From an uncultured Lacinutrix sp. (GTDB lineage: Bacteria; Bacteroidota; Bacteroidia; Flavobacteriales; Flavobacteriaceae), in the NCBI RefSeq assembly GCF_947500325.1, contig NZ_CANMRQ010000001.1, positions 188,001 to 252,000 on the forward strand: DNA of 64,000 bases, given 5' to 3'. The translations under genes were made by a program, and so were the position numbers. Below the pieces are notes generated by a model, which searched no databases, was not told the origin of the DNA, and saw only the letters and a program-made list of their open reading frames with translations. Position 1 is the first letter of the stretch; every line of letters begins with the position of its first letter. This document shows, one piece after another, positions 1 through 9,082 of the stretch.

Positions 1-489
1 GATGCTATGATGGAATATGGTTACGATATTATAAAAACCTTAGTAACAGATATTGATCCTGATTCACAAGTAAAAGAAGCAATGAATAGAATTAATGCTT
101 CTGAACGTGAGAAAATTGCTGCTCAATTTGAAGGAGATGCTGCAAGAATTTTAATTGTAGAAAAAGCTAAAGCAGAGGCAGAAAGTAAACGTTTACAAGG
201 TCAAGGTATTGCAGATCAACGTCGTGAAATAGCACGTGGTCTTGAAGAATCTGTAGAAGTATTAAACAAAGTTGGTATTAATTCTCAAGAAGCTTCTGCT
301 CTTATAGTAGTTACTCAACATTATGATACTTTACAATCTATAGGTCAAGAAACTAATAGTAACTTGATTTTATTACCGAATTCTCCTCAAGCTGGTAGTC
401 AAATGCTTAATGATATGGTAGCTAGCTTTACAGCAAGTAACCAAATTGGTGAAGCAATGAAAAACTCAAGAAAAAAGAAAGAGGAGTAG
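1..489 (+). CDS. SPFH/band 7 (stomatin-prohibitin) family protein, 5' partial
   Basis: The window opens inside this gene: the frame is open from base 1 to the TAG at 487-489, leaving about 162 C-terminal residues. Seen: a long Ala/Glu/Arg-rich helix (EREKIAAQFEGDAARI, then AKAEAESKRLQGQG) of the kind that follows the SPFH domain, and a hydrophobic C-terminal stretch ending near LLPNSPQ, followed by a Lys-rich tail. In this family (slipin/stomatin-like) such helices drive oligomerisation into membrane-bound rings acting as scaffolds. The N-terminal membrane anchor is outside the window. The next gene follows after only 2 bp. Family call is fairly sure; partner and role unknown. Confidence 0.8.
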   Translation, partial: DAMMEYGYDIIKTLVTDIDPDSQVKEAMNRINASEREKIAAQFEGDAARILIVEKAKAEAESKRLQGQGIADQRREIARGLEESVEVLNKVGINSQEASALIVVTQHYDTLQSIGQETNSNLILLPNSPQAGSQMLNDMVASFTASNQIGEAMKNSRKKKEE

Positions 490-491
490 TT

Positions 492-1220
492 TTGAAACTT
501 TATAATTCTAATATATTAAAAGGCTTATGCATTGCAATAAGCCTTTTTGCTTTTTCATGTAATTTAGATTCTAAAGAACTCTTTCATGATGATTTTGAAT
601 CTAAAGACCTAAAAAAAGACTGGAAAACATCTGGAAATGGCATAATTTCTATAGATACTACTAAGGCTTTTTCTGGAAAACAATCAATTAAATTTGTAAG
701 TGGTGAAGGTTATAAAAACCATGCTTTTATTAATTTAAAGTCTTTGTTTCCTTTAGCTGAAAACCGTTTCCGAGGTAGTTTAAAAATGTATATTGAAAAT
801 GCTTCTCCAGATGGTATTCATTGGACAATGATACAGGCTTCTGGAAAAGTAAAAGGGGAAGACTATAGTGCCGAAGTAAGATACGGAGGGCAGCACCAAA
901 AACAATTAATGGCTAATTATGATACTAAGGGCGTAAAAAGTGATTGTTGGCAACATAGTGACGTTAAAATTCCAGAAGGAGAATGGTTTACTATAAATTT
1001 TCTTTTTGATACCAATACTAATGAAATGCAATGTGCTATTAATGGTAAAAAAATTGATAAGCTAGCTGTTACAAATCAAGGAGAAGGTTGCGTAGAAAAT
1101 GATTTGAATAACCTATGGGTTTTTCCAATATTTGATACGTTAAGTTTTGGTTGGGCCGATTACCAAACTGGTGGTGGACAAAGAACACTATGGATTGACG
1201 ATATTATAATTACTCCTTAA
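492..1220 (+). CDS. Predicted lipoprotein with a polysaccharide-lyase-like jelly-roll domain
   Basis: 242 aa from a TTG start two bases after the preceding stop; no upstream ATG fits, and the TTG gives a clean lipoprotein signal (LFAFSC, lipid-anchor Cys at about residue 23). The rest reads as one beta-sandwich: an opening FHDDFES motif, a central DGIHWTMIQASG stretch, and a closing LWIDDIIITP strand, as in Cip1-like / concanavalin-type carbohydrate-active folds. I infer an outer-membrane or periplasmic polysaccharide-binding or -cleaving role; no catalytic residues can be assigned by eye. Its stop overlaps the convergent minus-strand gene by 11 bp. Confidence 0.6.
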   Translation: MKLYNSNILKGLCIAISLFAFSCNLDSKELFHDDFESKDLKKDWKTSGNGIISIDTTKAFSGKQSIKFVSGEGYKNHAFINLKSLFPLAENRFRGSLKMYIENASPDGIHWTMIQASGKVKGEDYSAEVRYGGQHQKQLMANYDTKGVKSDCWQHSDVKIPEGEWFTINFLFDTNTNEMQCAINGKKIDKLAVTNQGEGCVENDLNNLWVFPIFDTLSFGWADYQTGGGQRTLWIDDIIITP

Positions 1221-2376
1221 ACGGGTGGCGCTCAACCCATTCTCTTGTTGGGTTTAAGTACTTTACAATAAATTTTAAAACTGTATTTGCAATAAAGTTA
1301 TTGGTGTGCTTCATATAGATATGCATTGTCTTAGGCTTTGCTCCTATAGAGCTTTTAATTTCCATTGCAGTACGCGCATAAACAATTGTTTTATACTTAT
1401 TGTCAATACCAAATTGCGCCATATCGAACAACATATTCAAATAGATTTTATGTTTTTGCTGTAACACTTTATCATAGCCCAGAAAATATGTTTCGAGCAT
1501 ATTATTATTAAGTATTAATGTGTAAAAACCTATCAATTCATTATTTAAAAAATAACCAAATAGCTTTAAATTATCTTGTAAATGTTCTTTTAAATAACTG
1601 AAATGTTTTTCATTTAAAATAAATGAATTTACTCTAGCATTGTCTGATACATTTTTATATAAAGTATACAATTTTGTTTCGTTTAAACGAATAGTTTCCA
1701 AATCTAATTCCCTTTTTACTATGGCTTTGGATTTATTTTTTGCTGAGTTAAAACGCTGCCTGTATTTTTTTGTAAAGGCTTTTTTATAATCTTCAATAGT
1801 ATGCCATTGCTCATGTATATGAAATATCATATTAGGTTGTACCTGTACTTTATATAGATTATGTTTTTTAAAAAAGTCTTGATTATTATGAATAGCATCA
1901 TCTTCAAAATAATCTTTAAAGGCTATTATTCTTATTTTCTTTTTGTATTGTTCTTTTATCTCTTTTTTAAGATCAATAATAGCATCATCTATTACATCTA
2001 AAAATGAGCTATAAGACAGTTCTTCTTCTAAAAAAAACAAACCATGTTGTCCTGTATGCATTAAATTGCCAACAACAAGAGCATTACCTCTAACAATTTT
2101 AGATACAATTTGTTTTACTTTCCTAGTAATAAAACTATCTTTATTATTTCTAAAAGCATCATCTAAATACATTTGTACTCGTTGTACAATAGATATCCCT
2201 ACAAGTTTTTTCGTTTTAAAAACACCTATGTAATAAGGTGTTATGTTTTTTGGGCAAGAGCATTCTAAAGCTTTAAGAAATTCTGTTTTTAGAAATAAGT
2301 CGTTATTTGGCAATGCATTCCATTGAGAAGGAATAGCATTTGACGTATTATATATTTTAAATTCTAATTTATCCAT
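1210..2376 (-). CDS. FemAB/GNAT-like acyltransferase family protein
   Basis: 388 aa, soluble, Lys-rich. The C-terminal half shows the GNAT/FemAB-like pattern found in BioF2-like and peptidoglycan-bridge-like acyltransferases: KKYRQRFNSAKNKSK basic helix, LFGYFLNNELIGFYTLILNNN beta strands, then YFLGYDK and KIYLNMLFDMAQFGI. The substrate is not evident. The start codon lies directly after the T-run of a terminator-like hairpin (2377-2408), leaving no room for an ordinary ribosome-binding site, so it may be read from an internal start or be sensitive to that hairpin. The 3' end overlaps the convergent lipoprotein gene by 11 bp. Confidence 0.55.
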   Translation of the reverse strand: MDKLEFKIYNTSNAIPSQWNALPNNDLFLKTEFLKALECSCPKNITPYYIGVFKTKKLVGISIVQRVQMYLDDAFRNNKDSFITRKVKQIVSKIVRGNALVVGNLMHTGQHGLFFLEEELSYSSFLDVIDDAIIDLKKEIKEQYKKKIRIIAFKDYFEDDAIHNNQDFFKKHNLYKVQVQPNMIFHIHEQWHTIEDYKKAFTKKYRQRFNSAKNKSKAIVKRELDLETIRLNETKLYTLYKNVSDNARVNSFILNEKHFSYLKEHLQDNLKLFGYFLNNELIGFYTLILNNNMLETYFLGYDKVLQQKHKIYLNMLFDMAQFGIDNKYKTIVYARTAMEIKSSIGAKPKTMHIYMKHTNNFIANTVLKFIVKYLNPTREWVERHPFKE

Positions 2377-2408
2377 AAAAAAAGACCGATAGTCAAGCTA
2401 TCAGTCTT
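2377..2408 (-). terminator. Rho-independent terminator of the DUF1761 gene
   Basis: Reading the minus strand, the arms AAGACTGATAG and CTATCGGTCTT enclose a 5-nt loop and are followed by seven Ts. It lies just after the DUF1761 gene and immediately before the ATG of the next minus-strand gene. Confidence 0.75.
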
Positions 2409-2430
2409 CATATTTTTTAATTCTTACATA

Positions 2431-2910
2431 TTATTTCCAACCTGCAATAATACTTCCCATAATTGCTATACAAACTATCCAGTAGCCAGCATTTATTAAT
2501 ATATATTTCCAGTTTTTGCGCTCAAACATAGCGTTTATTGCAATTATAGGCAATACCATAAAAACTCCTGCCATTGCACCATGTATCGCTCCATGTCCAA
2601 ATGTTCTATATTTTCCGCCCCATTCTGCTAAAAAAGCTTGTGCAGTTTCGCCATCTAATTGTCCTTCGGTCATGCCATAAACACCTGTTTCATGAACAAC
2701 TAAAAACATAGTAAAAAAGGCTAGTAAGATTGAAAGTATAAGAGAAACACCAAAAATAACAGCCATATTGCCGCCTTTCATTTTCTCTTCTGTCATTTCT
2801 GCTTCTCGCATCCATGCAGTTCCAAAAAGTTTAGGGTTATACCATAAAAAACCTAGTACGATAGGTACAATTGCAGCAACTAGAATTGCCATAAAATTAA
2901 ATCCTTCCAT
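2431..2910 (-). CDS. DUF1761 family membrane protein
   Basis: 159 aa with four predicted hydrophobic segments (about residues 6-24, 50-72, 108-130, 137-157) and the N-terminal signature VPIVLGFLWYNPKLFGTAWM typical of DUF1761. These small inner-membrane proteins have no established function. Monocistronic: a strong terminator follows and about 70 bp separates it from the upstream gene. Family call is good, function unknown. Confidence 0.8.
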   Translation of the reverse strand: MEGFNFMAILVAAIVPIVLGFLWYNPKLFGTAWMREAEMTEEKMKGGNMAVIFGVSLILSILLAFFTMFLVVHETGVYGMTEGQLDGETAQAFLAEWGGKYRTFGHGAIHGAMAGVFMVLPIIAINAMFERKNWKYILINAGYWIVCIAIMGSIIAGWK

Positions 2911-2979
2911 ATTTAAAATATTTGATTGTTAGTTGATTTAAATGTACAAAAAATATTGTTCTAATTTGTAAGACAATAG

Positions 2980-4071
2980 CTACCAGCTTCCGCTTGCGCC
3001 ACCACCACTAGAACTTCCGCCGCCGCCAGAAAAACTACTTGAAGAAGAACTTGATGAGTATGATGAACTTCCTGAACTTACACCTCCAGAAGAAAAGTGC
3101 TTACTCATATATGACTTGTTACTTTTTGCAAGTGAAAGCTTGATGGGTTGATAACGCTTTTTAGATCGTGTTAAAAATGAAATAATAATTGGCGAAATAA
3201 TAAAGGCAGAGACAATAAGTATAATAACATTAGTTAAATTTATATAACCAGAATCAATAATAGACTTACCAATAACTTCTATATCATATCCTAAAACAAA
3301 TTGTAAAAAAACACCTATAAATAGTGCTAAAGGCATTAAAAGAAATGGTAAACTGAAGGCCATCATTATTACTGTTTGAATTAACAATAATGGAAACATT
3401 AAAACACTAACTTTTCCTGTAATGAGACCTATATAAAGATTAATTAATTGTTTATATCCTTTTATAAAAAGCATACCGCCAACTCCTACAAATATGCTAA
3501 CAAATAAACCAATACATAACATTAAAAGTATTTTACCCCAAAGTGGTATTTTACCGTCTTCTTCTATTAAATTTGTAAATTCATCTCTGTATTTTGGATC
3601 ATCTATTAATTTAATAACCTCTGAAGTTCCAGAATCTACTCCTTTATAAAAATCACCATCTTTAAATTCTGGTGTCATTATATTTCTAATAATTCGTGAT
3701 GCAAAAGCATCAGTAATTATAGGTGTTAAACCATCTCCTACTTCTATTCTAAACTTTCTGTTGTTTTTAGCTATTAATATTAAAAGTCCATTATCTGCCT
3801 CTTTTTGTCCAAGTTTGTTTTTATTAAAAACGCGATAGGCATAATTTTCTACAGTATCGTTTCCTAAATCATTAATAGTTAATACTACTATTTGATGTGT
3901 AGTTTCACTTTCATAAGTAGTAAGTTTTTGCTGTAGCTGAAGTAATTCGTTATTAGTAAAAAGATTCGCTTTATCGGTTACTATTTCTTTTAAAATAGGA
4001 TAATCCTCTTGCCCGTTAGTTTTAAAAAAACAAACAAAACACAAGAGGATTATAAATTTCAATCTTAGCAA
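2980..4071 (-). CDS. TPM domain (YgcG-like) membrane protein
   Basis: 363 aa. A signal peptide (about 1-20) is followed by a TPM domain (about 25-150; ILKEIVTDKANLFTNNELLQL, later NGLLILIAKNNRKFRIEVGDGL), then several transmembrane segments and a low-complexity Ser/Gly C-terminus ending SGGGASGSW. TPM proteins are membrane proteins with an extracytoplasmic TPM domain, sometimes linked to membrane-protein or photosystem maintenance; the exact role here is unknown. Located 13 bp downstream of glnS on the same strand, so likely co-transcribed with it. Confidence 0.85.
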   Translation of the reverse strand: MLRLKFIILLCFVCFFKTNGQEDYPILKEIVTDKANLFTNNELLQLQQKLTTYESETTHQIVVLTINDLGNDTVENYAYRVFNKNKLGQKEADNGLLILIAKNNRKFRIEVGDGLTPIITDAFASRIIRNIMTPEFKDGDFYKGVDSGTSEVIKLIDDPKYRDEFTNLIEEDGKIPLWGKILLMLCIGLFVSIFVGVGGMLFIKGYKQLINLYIGLITGKVSVLMFPLLLIQTVIMMAFSLPFLLMPLALFIGVFLQFVLGYDIEVIGKSIIDSGYINLTNVIILIVSAFIISPIIISFLTRSKKRYQPIKLSLAKSNKSYMSKHFSSGGVSSGSSSYSSSSSSSSFSGGGGSSSGGGASGSW

Positions 4072-4084
4072 ATACGTTATTATA

Positions 4085-6082
4085 TTATAAGAGTGCTTTA
4101 GCCTCTGTAACTAATAATTCGTTTTTATCATTAGAAGCTTTAGAAATAAAATCATTTATAGCTTCGTTTTTCTCTAAACCATTCTTTAATAAAACACCTA
4201 AAGTTAGCATCACAGCAATACGTGTACCTGCTTTTTTTGCTGCTGTTCCAAATAAAGGTTCTAAGTCTTCATAAGGCACTTTTTTTGCTAATTCCTGAAT
4301 TTCGGCTTTAACCTTTAATTGCTTTTCTTCTGGTAAATTGGTGTATTTTTTTCCTAATTGAGCAATAACACTAATCGCTTTTCTTTCTGGTTGTGTTTTT
4401 TGAGGTTTTTGAGAATTACCATTTTGTTGCTTAGGTTTTTGTTTTGCCCAAGAATCTCGTAATCCAACAGTTTTATTAAACACTAATTTTTCAAGAGTAG
4501 CATCTTCATCGACATTAAAATAGCCTAAACGTTGAAACTGAAATTGCTCTCCTACATTTGCATTAGCCAAACTAGGTTCAACAAAAGCTTCTATGGTTTT
4601 TAAAGAATTTGGGTTAATAAATTCCATAAAATCTTTATCTGCATGACTATCTGGCGATTCATCGCTAAATAAACGGTCGTATTCTCTAACCTCTGCTTTT
4701 AAAGCATGTTTAATTGAAACCCAATGTAATGTGCCTTTAACTTTTTTAGAAGTATCTTCAGAATAGGTACAATGTATTTCTATTATTTCTCCATTTGTAG
4801 CTTTAACAACATGCTCTGCTCTTATAATATAGGCGTTTTTCAACCTTACTTCTCCACCTAATTTTAATCTAAAAAACTTATTCCCGGCTTCTTCTTTAAA
4901 ATCTTCTTTTTCAATATAAAGCGCTCTAGAAAAAGGAATTTTTCTAGAGCCTGCACTTTCATCTTCTGGATTATTCTCTGCCTCTAACCATTCTTCTTTA
5001 TCTTCTGGATAATTTGTGATTACTAGCTTTACTGGATTTAAAACAGCCATAACCCTATTGGCTTTTTTATTTAAATCCTCACGAATACAGAATTCTAAAA
5101 GCGATACATCTATAACATTTTCTCTCTTAGCAACGCCTACAGTTTCTACAAATTTTCTAATAGATTCTGGCGTGTAACCTCTACGACGTAAACCAGAAAT
5201 GGTTGGCATTCTTGGGTCGTCCCATCCAGAAACAATTTTGTCTTCTACCAACTTAAGTAACTTACGTTTACTCATTATGGTGTAACTTAAATTTAATCGT
5301 GCAAATTCTCGTTGTTTAGGGCGTAATTTATTAGCATCAACTACTTGGTCTAAAAACCAATCATAAAGTTCTCTATGTGGTTTAAATTCTAATGAGCACA
5401 ACGAATGTGAAATTTGTTCAACATAATCACTTTCTCCATGTGTCCAATCGTACATTGGGTATATACACCAATCATTTGCTGTACGGTGGTGGTGCTTTTT
5501 TAAAATACGATACATAATAGGATCTCTCATGAGCATATTTACATGCTGCATATCTATTTTAGCTCGTAAAATATGATCTCCTTCGTTAAATTCCCCAGCT
5601 TTCATTCTTTCGAATAAATCTAGGTTTTCTTCTACAGTTCTATTTCTATATGGACCATCTACACCTGGTTGTGTAGGTGTTCCTTTTTGCTCTGCCATAG
5701 CTTCACTAGTTTGTGAATCTACATAAGCTTTCCCTTCTTTTATTAAGTGAATGGCCCAATCATACAATTGTTGAAAATAGTCTGAAGAGTAACATTCTTC
5801 TGCCCATTGATAACCCAACCAAGACACATCTTTTTTAATAGCATCTACATATTCTTGTTCTTCCTTTGCTGGATTTGTATCATCAAAACGAAGATTTACC
5901 GGTGCATTATATTTTAATCCTAAGCCAAAACTAATACCAATGGCTTTGGTATGACCAATATGTAAATACCCATTTGGTTCTGGTGGAAAGCGAAAACGTA
6001 AACTATCGTTAGACATTCCGTTTGCTAAATCTTCTTCTATAATGTGCTCTAAAAAATTGAGCGATTTTGTTTCTTCAGACAT
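4085..6082 (-). CDS. glnS: Glutaminyl-tRNA synthetase with C-terminal YqeY-like domain
   Basis: 665 aa class I aminoacyl-tRNA synthetase that charges tRNA-Gln. The HIGH motif lies at residues 41-44 (PPEPNGYLHIGH), LRFDDTNP follows, and a KMSKS-type loop reads IMSKRKL near residue 270. After the anticodon-binding beta barrels (to about 545) and a Lys/Gln/Pro-rich linker, the last ~100 residues form a helical YqeY/GatB-tail-like domain, a fusion common in Bacteroidota. Such tails are thought to aid tRNA binding. Full length for this fused form. The TPM gene lies 13 bp downstream. Confidence 0.95.
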   Translation of the reverse strand: MSEETKSLNFLEHIIEEDLANGMSNDSLRFRFPPEPNGYLHIGHTKAIGISFGLGLKYNAPVNLRFDDTNPAKEEQEYVDAIKKDVSWLGYQWAEECYSSDYFQQLYDWAIHLIKEGKAYVDSQTSEAMAEQKGTPTQPGVDGPYRNRTVEENLDLFERMKAGEFNEGDHILRAKIDMQHVNMLMRDPIMYRILKKHHHRTANDWCIYPMYDWTHGESDYVEQISHSLCSLEFKPHRELYDWFLDQVVDANKLRPKQREFARLNLSYTIMSKRKLLKLVEDKIVSGWDDPRMPTISGLRRRGYTPESIRKFVETVGVAKRENVIDVSLLEFCIREDLNKKANRVMAVLNPVKLVITNYPEDKEEWLEAENNPEDESAGSRKIPFSRALYIEKEDFKEEAGNKFFRLKLGGEVRLKNAYIIRAEHVVKATNGEIIEIHCTYSEDTSKKVKGTLHWVSIKHALKAEVREYDRLFSDESPDSHADKDFMEFINPNSLKTIEAFVEPSLANANVGEQFQFQRLGYFNVDEDATLEKLVFNKTVGLRDSWAKQKPKQQNGNSQKPQKTQPERKAISVIAQLGKKYTNLPEEKQLKVKAEIQELAKKVPYEDLEPLFGTAAKKAGTRIAVMLTLGVLLKNGLEKNEAINDFISKASNDKNELLVTEAKALL

Positions 6083-6232
6083 AAAAAATACTATTGATTA
6101 TTGCTATTAAATCAATTTATTATAAGCTGTAAAATTAGTGAAAATCCATTATATACGTAACAAAGATTCTGTTTCTTACACTAATACTATAGAAATACCT
6201 TTTATCATTATTAAAACTAAAAATATAAACCT

Positions 6233-6433
6233 ATGAATTACGAATGTCCAAAATGTCATAATACTACCTACGATGTGGATGAAATGAGAGCTACAGGAGG
6301 AACATTTTCAAAAATCTTTGATGTACAGAATAAAAAATTTACATCGGTAACTTGTAAAAAATGTACCTATACAGAATTCTTTAAAACCAAAACAAGTGCA
6401 ATAAGTAACATCTTTGACTTTTTTACGAATTAA
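6233..6433 (+). CDS. Small zinc-ribbon protein
   Basis: 66 aa. Two CxxC pairs (YECPKCHN at residues 4-7 and VTCKKCTY near 41-44) form a zinc ribbon of the type annotated as zinc-ribbon nucleic-acid-binding protein; the second half (EFFKTKTSAISNIFDFF) is amphipathic. No catalytic domain. Divergent from glnS. A hairpin overlapping the stop probably terminates the convergent gene. Function unknown. Confidence 0.75.
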   Translation: MNYECPKCHNTTYDVDEMRATGGTFSKIFDVQNKKFTSVTCKKCTYTEFFKTKTSAISNIFDFFTN

Positions 6434-6434
6434 A

Positions 6435-6471
6435 AAAGACCTTTTAGCAAATAGAAAACTGAAAGGTCTTT
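6435..6471 (-). terminator. Terminator hairpin between convergent genes
   Basis: Arms AAAGACCTTT and AAAGGTCTTT with a 17-nt loop. On the minus strand the stem is followed by a T-run, so it best fits the intradiol-dioxygenase-like gene ending at 6490. Confidence 0.65.
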
Positions 6472-6489
6472 AAAAAAAAGTGGAATTTA

Positions 6490-7170
6490 TTATCCTGCTA
6501 CTTTAATAATCTTATTAAGAGTATAACCATCTGTAATGTTTCCTGTGACTGAGTCTGCTAGGTTCGCAGATTCTACAATACCATCATTGGAGTTGTTAGT
6601 ATCTGCTACTCCATTATATTCTGTTGTAGCATATACTGTATTAGAAATATCATCTGGAAATGACACTTGAGTTATTAATAAAGATCCTCCTGAGCTATTT
6701 TTTACCTCAACATGAAGATGTGGTGTTCTTCCTGGATACCATCCTGGGTATATACTAATAAATGAAGCATTTCCATTAGCATCGGTAGTTTGACGACCTC
6801 TTAAAAAGTCTTCACTTGTAAAATCGCCATCTAATTGTCCTGAATACTCAGAATAATTTCCTTTGGCATCACATTGCCATATATCTACAAAAACACCTTG
6901 TAAAGAAGCACAGTTGTTGTTTGTGTTTTGAATTGTAAATTTAATTAAAAGCGGTATTCCTGCTCTATTTCCAATAATATTCTCTCTTACTAAGTCTGCA
7001 GGTGTCATAATTGGAAACGGCCCAGCTGTTTCTGAAGGAGAAGATGAGCAGGTATTTGAATCGGTTGTATTATTGTCATCATCATTACTACATGATGTTA
7101 AAAGAGTTGGAATAGCAACTATAGTTCCCATGCCTGCAAGTCCAGTTTTTAAAAATTTTTTTCTATCCAT
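6490..7170 (-). CDS. Intradiol ring-cleavage dioxygenase-like lipoprotein
   Basis: 226 aa. The N-terminus (MDRKKFLKTGLAGMG...LLTSCSN) is a lipoprotein signal with the Cys near residue 27 and resembles substrate-translocated enzymes. The mature part matches the protocatechuate 3,4-dioxygenase beta fold: SETAGPFP, FVDIWQCDAKGNYSEYSG, then YPGWYPGRTPHLHVEV, which holds the Tyr, Arg and His-x-His iron ligands of this family. The expected reaction is Fe(III)-dependent opening of a catechol ring, but extracytoplasmic lipid-anchored members have no proven substrate. Downstream of the lipoprotein block, separated by 112 bp. Confidence 0.8.
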   Translation of the reverse strand: MDRKKFLKTGLAGMGTIVAIPTLLTSCSNDDDNNTTDSNTCSSSPSETAGPFPIMTPADLVRENIIGNRAGIPLLIKFTIQNTNNNCASLQGVFVDIWQCDAKGNYSEYSGQLDGDFTSEDFLRGRQTTDANGNASFISIYPGWYPGRTPHLHVEVKNSSGGSLLITQVSFPDDISNTVYATTEYNGVADTNNSNDGIVESANLADSVTGNITDGYTLNKIIKVAG

Positions 7171-7282
7171 AATACTTATTGTTTATTATATAAACCATTA
7201 ATTTTTTATTAACCCTAATTTTCTACAATACAAACACTTAACTATTAATTTTTATTTACCGCGAGATATTTGTTCTCTGGTT

Positions 7283-8449
7283 TTAATTTAAAATATAATT
7301 CGTGGCTGCTTCTATATGGATATCTTCACTATTTGTAACTTGAGTTTCAGTTGGAAGTAATATTTCGTCTGGAGTAATCCCAACACCTTCAAATGATTGG
7401 AACATATCATTATATTTTATCTCAACATCATGAGTAGAAACTCGTGTTTTCCATTTACCATTACCGTTGGTTAAAGTAAAAATATCACTCCCTGCAAAAA
7501 TTCCAAAAGTAATTTCACCAATCGTTTTTACATGTGATTGTGTTTTCATAGCTGCTGTAAAATATTCAGCTGCACTTGCTGTTCCTTTTGCTGTTAAAAC
7601 AGCTACTTTATTTGTATATTGAAAAGTGCCTGATGCACTAATAGTATTATCTTCTGGAAAAACTCCTGCAACGTAACCGCCTTCAACTCTAGTATCTGGA
7701 TAGCCTTCAAATTCTTCTGTTGCCCAATTTCCTAATGAAGATAAAGTACTGCCTGTTGTTGTTTTTATTCGCTGTCTTATTAATTCTATTGGTGTACTAT
7801 TAGAAAAAAAACGTCCAGCCAAATAATAAGCAAAAGGCCCTTGACCTCCACCATTTGTTCTAATGTCTATTATAATTCCTACTTTACTCTGTAAGGCTGT
7901 TAATGCTTCATCAACAATAGCTTTAAAATTATTGAATTCGCTATCATTTTCAATAACAGGTTCAAAATTCTTAGAATTAATATATCCTATATTCGAATCA
8001 CTTACTAGTGTCCCGTATGATATATATGGGTTATTTGCACTATTTGAAACAATGTTAACTTTACTCGCCGTATTATTTTCTACCATATTTATAACGTTTT
8101 CATTAAAACTTGGTGAGTACACAGCTTCTTGATTATTGTTATATATAACATCTGCATGACCATCTTTAATAATCGTTGTCATTATAGTATTAAATTGGTT
8201 AAATAACTCTGCATCTGTAGTTGTGCTTGTTATTTGTGGATAGTAGCTATCGTAAATTGTTTGCCAATCAATATTTTTTCTATGCATTAAAGGATAATGT
8301 CTATCATAAATATCCCAAAACTCTTGAAATACTTTTTGCTGTTCTGTTTTAGCTGAACCCGAAGGTGTAGTTGTTGGAGAATCATCTTTACTACATGATG
8401 AACAACTAAATAAAATACTTATTATTAATATGCTTATTACTTTTTTCAT
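7283..8449 (-). CDS. S41 family peptidase lipoprotein
   Basis: 388 aa. Lipoprotein signal with ILFSCSSCSKDDSP. Central motifs fit the C-terminal-processing (S41) peptidase core: IIDIRTNGGGQGPFAYYLA and, later, LTAKGTASAAEYFTAAMK holding the predicted nucleophile Ser; the end reads GVGITPDEILLPT, also typical. No clear PDZ domain. Predicted to cut proteins in the periplasm or at the surface. Starts 6 bp after the stop of the ClpP-like lipoprotein gene, so part of the same minus-strand operon. Confidence 0.8.
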   Translation of the reverse strand: MKKVISILIISILFSCSSCSKDDSPTTTPSGSAKTEQQKVFQEFWDIYDRHYPLMHRKNIDWQTIYDSYYPQITSTTTDAELFNQFNTIMTTIIKDGHADVIYNNNQEAVYSPSFNENVINMVENNTASKVNIVSNSANNPYISYGTLVSDSNIGYINSKNFEPVIENDSEFNNFKAIVDEALTALQSKVGIIIDIRTNGGGQGPFAYYLAGRFFSNSTPIELIRQRIKTTTGSTLSSLGNWATEEFEGYPDTRVEGGYVAGVFPEDNTISASGTFQYTNKVAVLTAKGTASAAEYFTAAMKTQSHVKTIGEITFGIFAGSDIFTLTNGNGKWKTRVSTHDVEIKYNDMFQSFEGVGITPDEILLPTETQVTNSEDIHIEAATNYILN

Positions 8450-8455
8450 AATTGT

Positions 8456-9070
8456 TTATTGAGTTAAAATATTATATGTAGTGATTTCTTGATTAGTCAT
8501 CCAGTGAATACCTTCAGCTGGTGCTGCATTAATTGTAAAGTAATAGAAGTCTTCTGCTTGCTGTTGTGTAAAACCAACCGAAACATAATAATTTATATAT
8601 GGCAGATGATTAGCATGGCCAACCGGGAAATCGGTAGCTTGTATGGAACCTCCATCAGACCATGAATGTACGCCAATTTGTGTGTTAACTCCTTTTGTGC
8701 GTTCTATTCCAGCTAAGAAAAAATCAACGCCTCCAGATGCTATTAATCCATTATCAAGTAAATGTGTATTAATATCCAAATCATGCACTCGTTTTGATAA
8801 TAAGAGATTGGTTTCATCATCTTCAGAACCATCACATTGGTTTATGTTAATCTTATTTATATTAGGGAATGCTGTATATAATGTATTAAAATCGTTTAAA
8901 GAAGAACTTCCTATTACACCATTCATTTCTATTATAACATCTCCTTCAAGTACTTTAAAAATCCCTTGAGTTCTTGAATTATTATTTGTTAGTGTTGGTG
9001 AATCATCTTTACTGCATGATGTAATATTAAATACTAATGTAAACAGTAAAATTAATTTTAACTTTTTCAT
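8456..9070 (-). CDS. ClpP-like periplasmic lipoprotein
   Basis: 204 aa with lipoprotein signal (VFNITSCSKDD). The body resembles the periplasmic ClpP/crotonase-like family (COG3904 type): a strand with VIIEMNGVIGSSSLNDF, a helix region, IASGGVDFFLAGIER where a catalytic Ser would sit, and IGVHSWSDGG. The Ser-containing motif is degenerate (ASGGVDFF), so proteolytic activity is uncertain. Gaps of 12 bp upstream and 6 bp downstream place it in one operon with the TolB-like and S41 genes. Confidence 0.55.
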   Translation of the reverse strand: MKKLKLILLFTLVFNITSCSKDDSPTLTNNNSRTQGIFKVLEGDVIIEMNGVIGSSSLNDFNTLYTAFPNINKININQCDGSEDDETNLLLSKRVHDLDINTHLLDNGLIASGGVDFFLAGIERTKGVNTQIGVHSWSDGGSIQATDFPVGHANHLPYINYYVSVGFTQQQAEDFYYFTINAAPAEGIHWMTNQEITTYNILTQ

Positions 9071-9082
9071 TTAATTTCTTTT

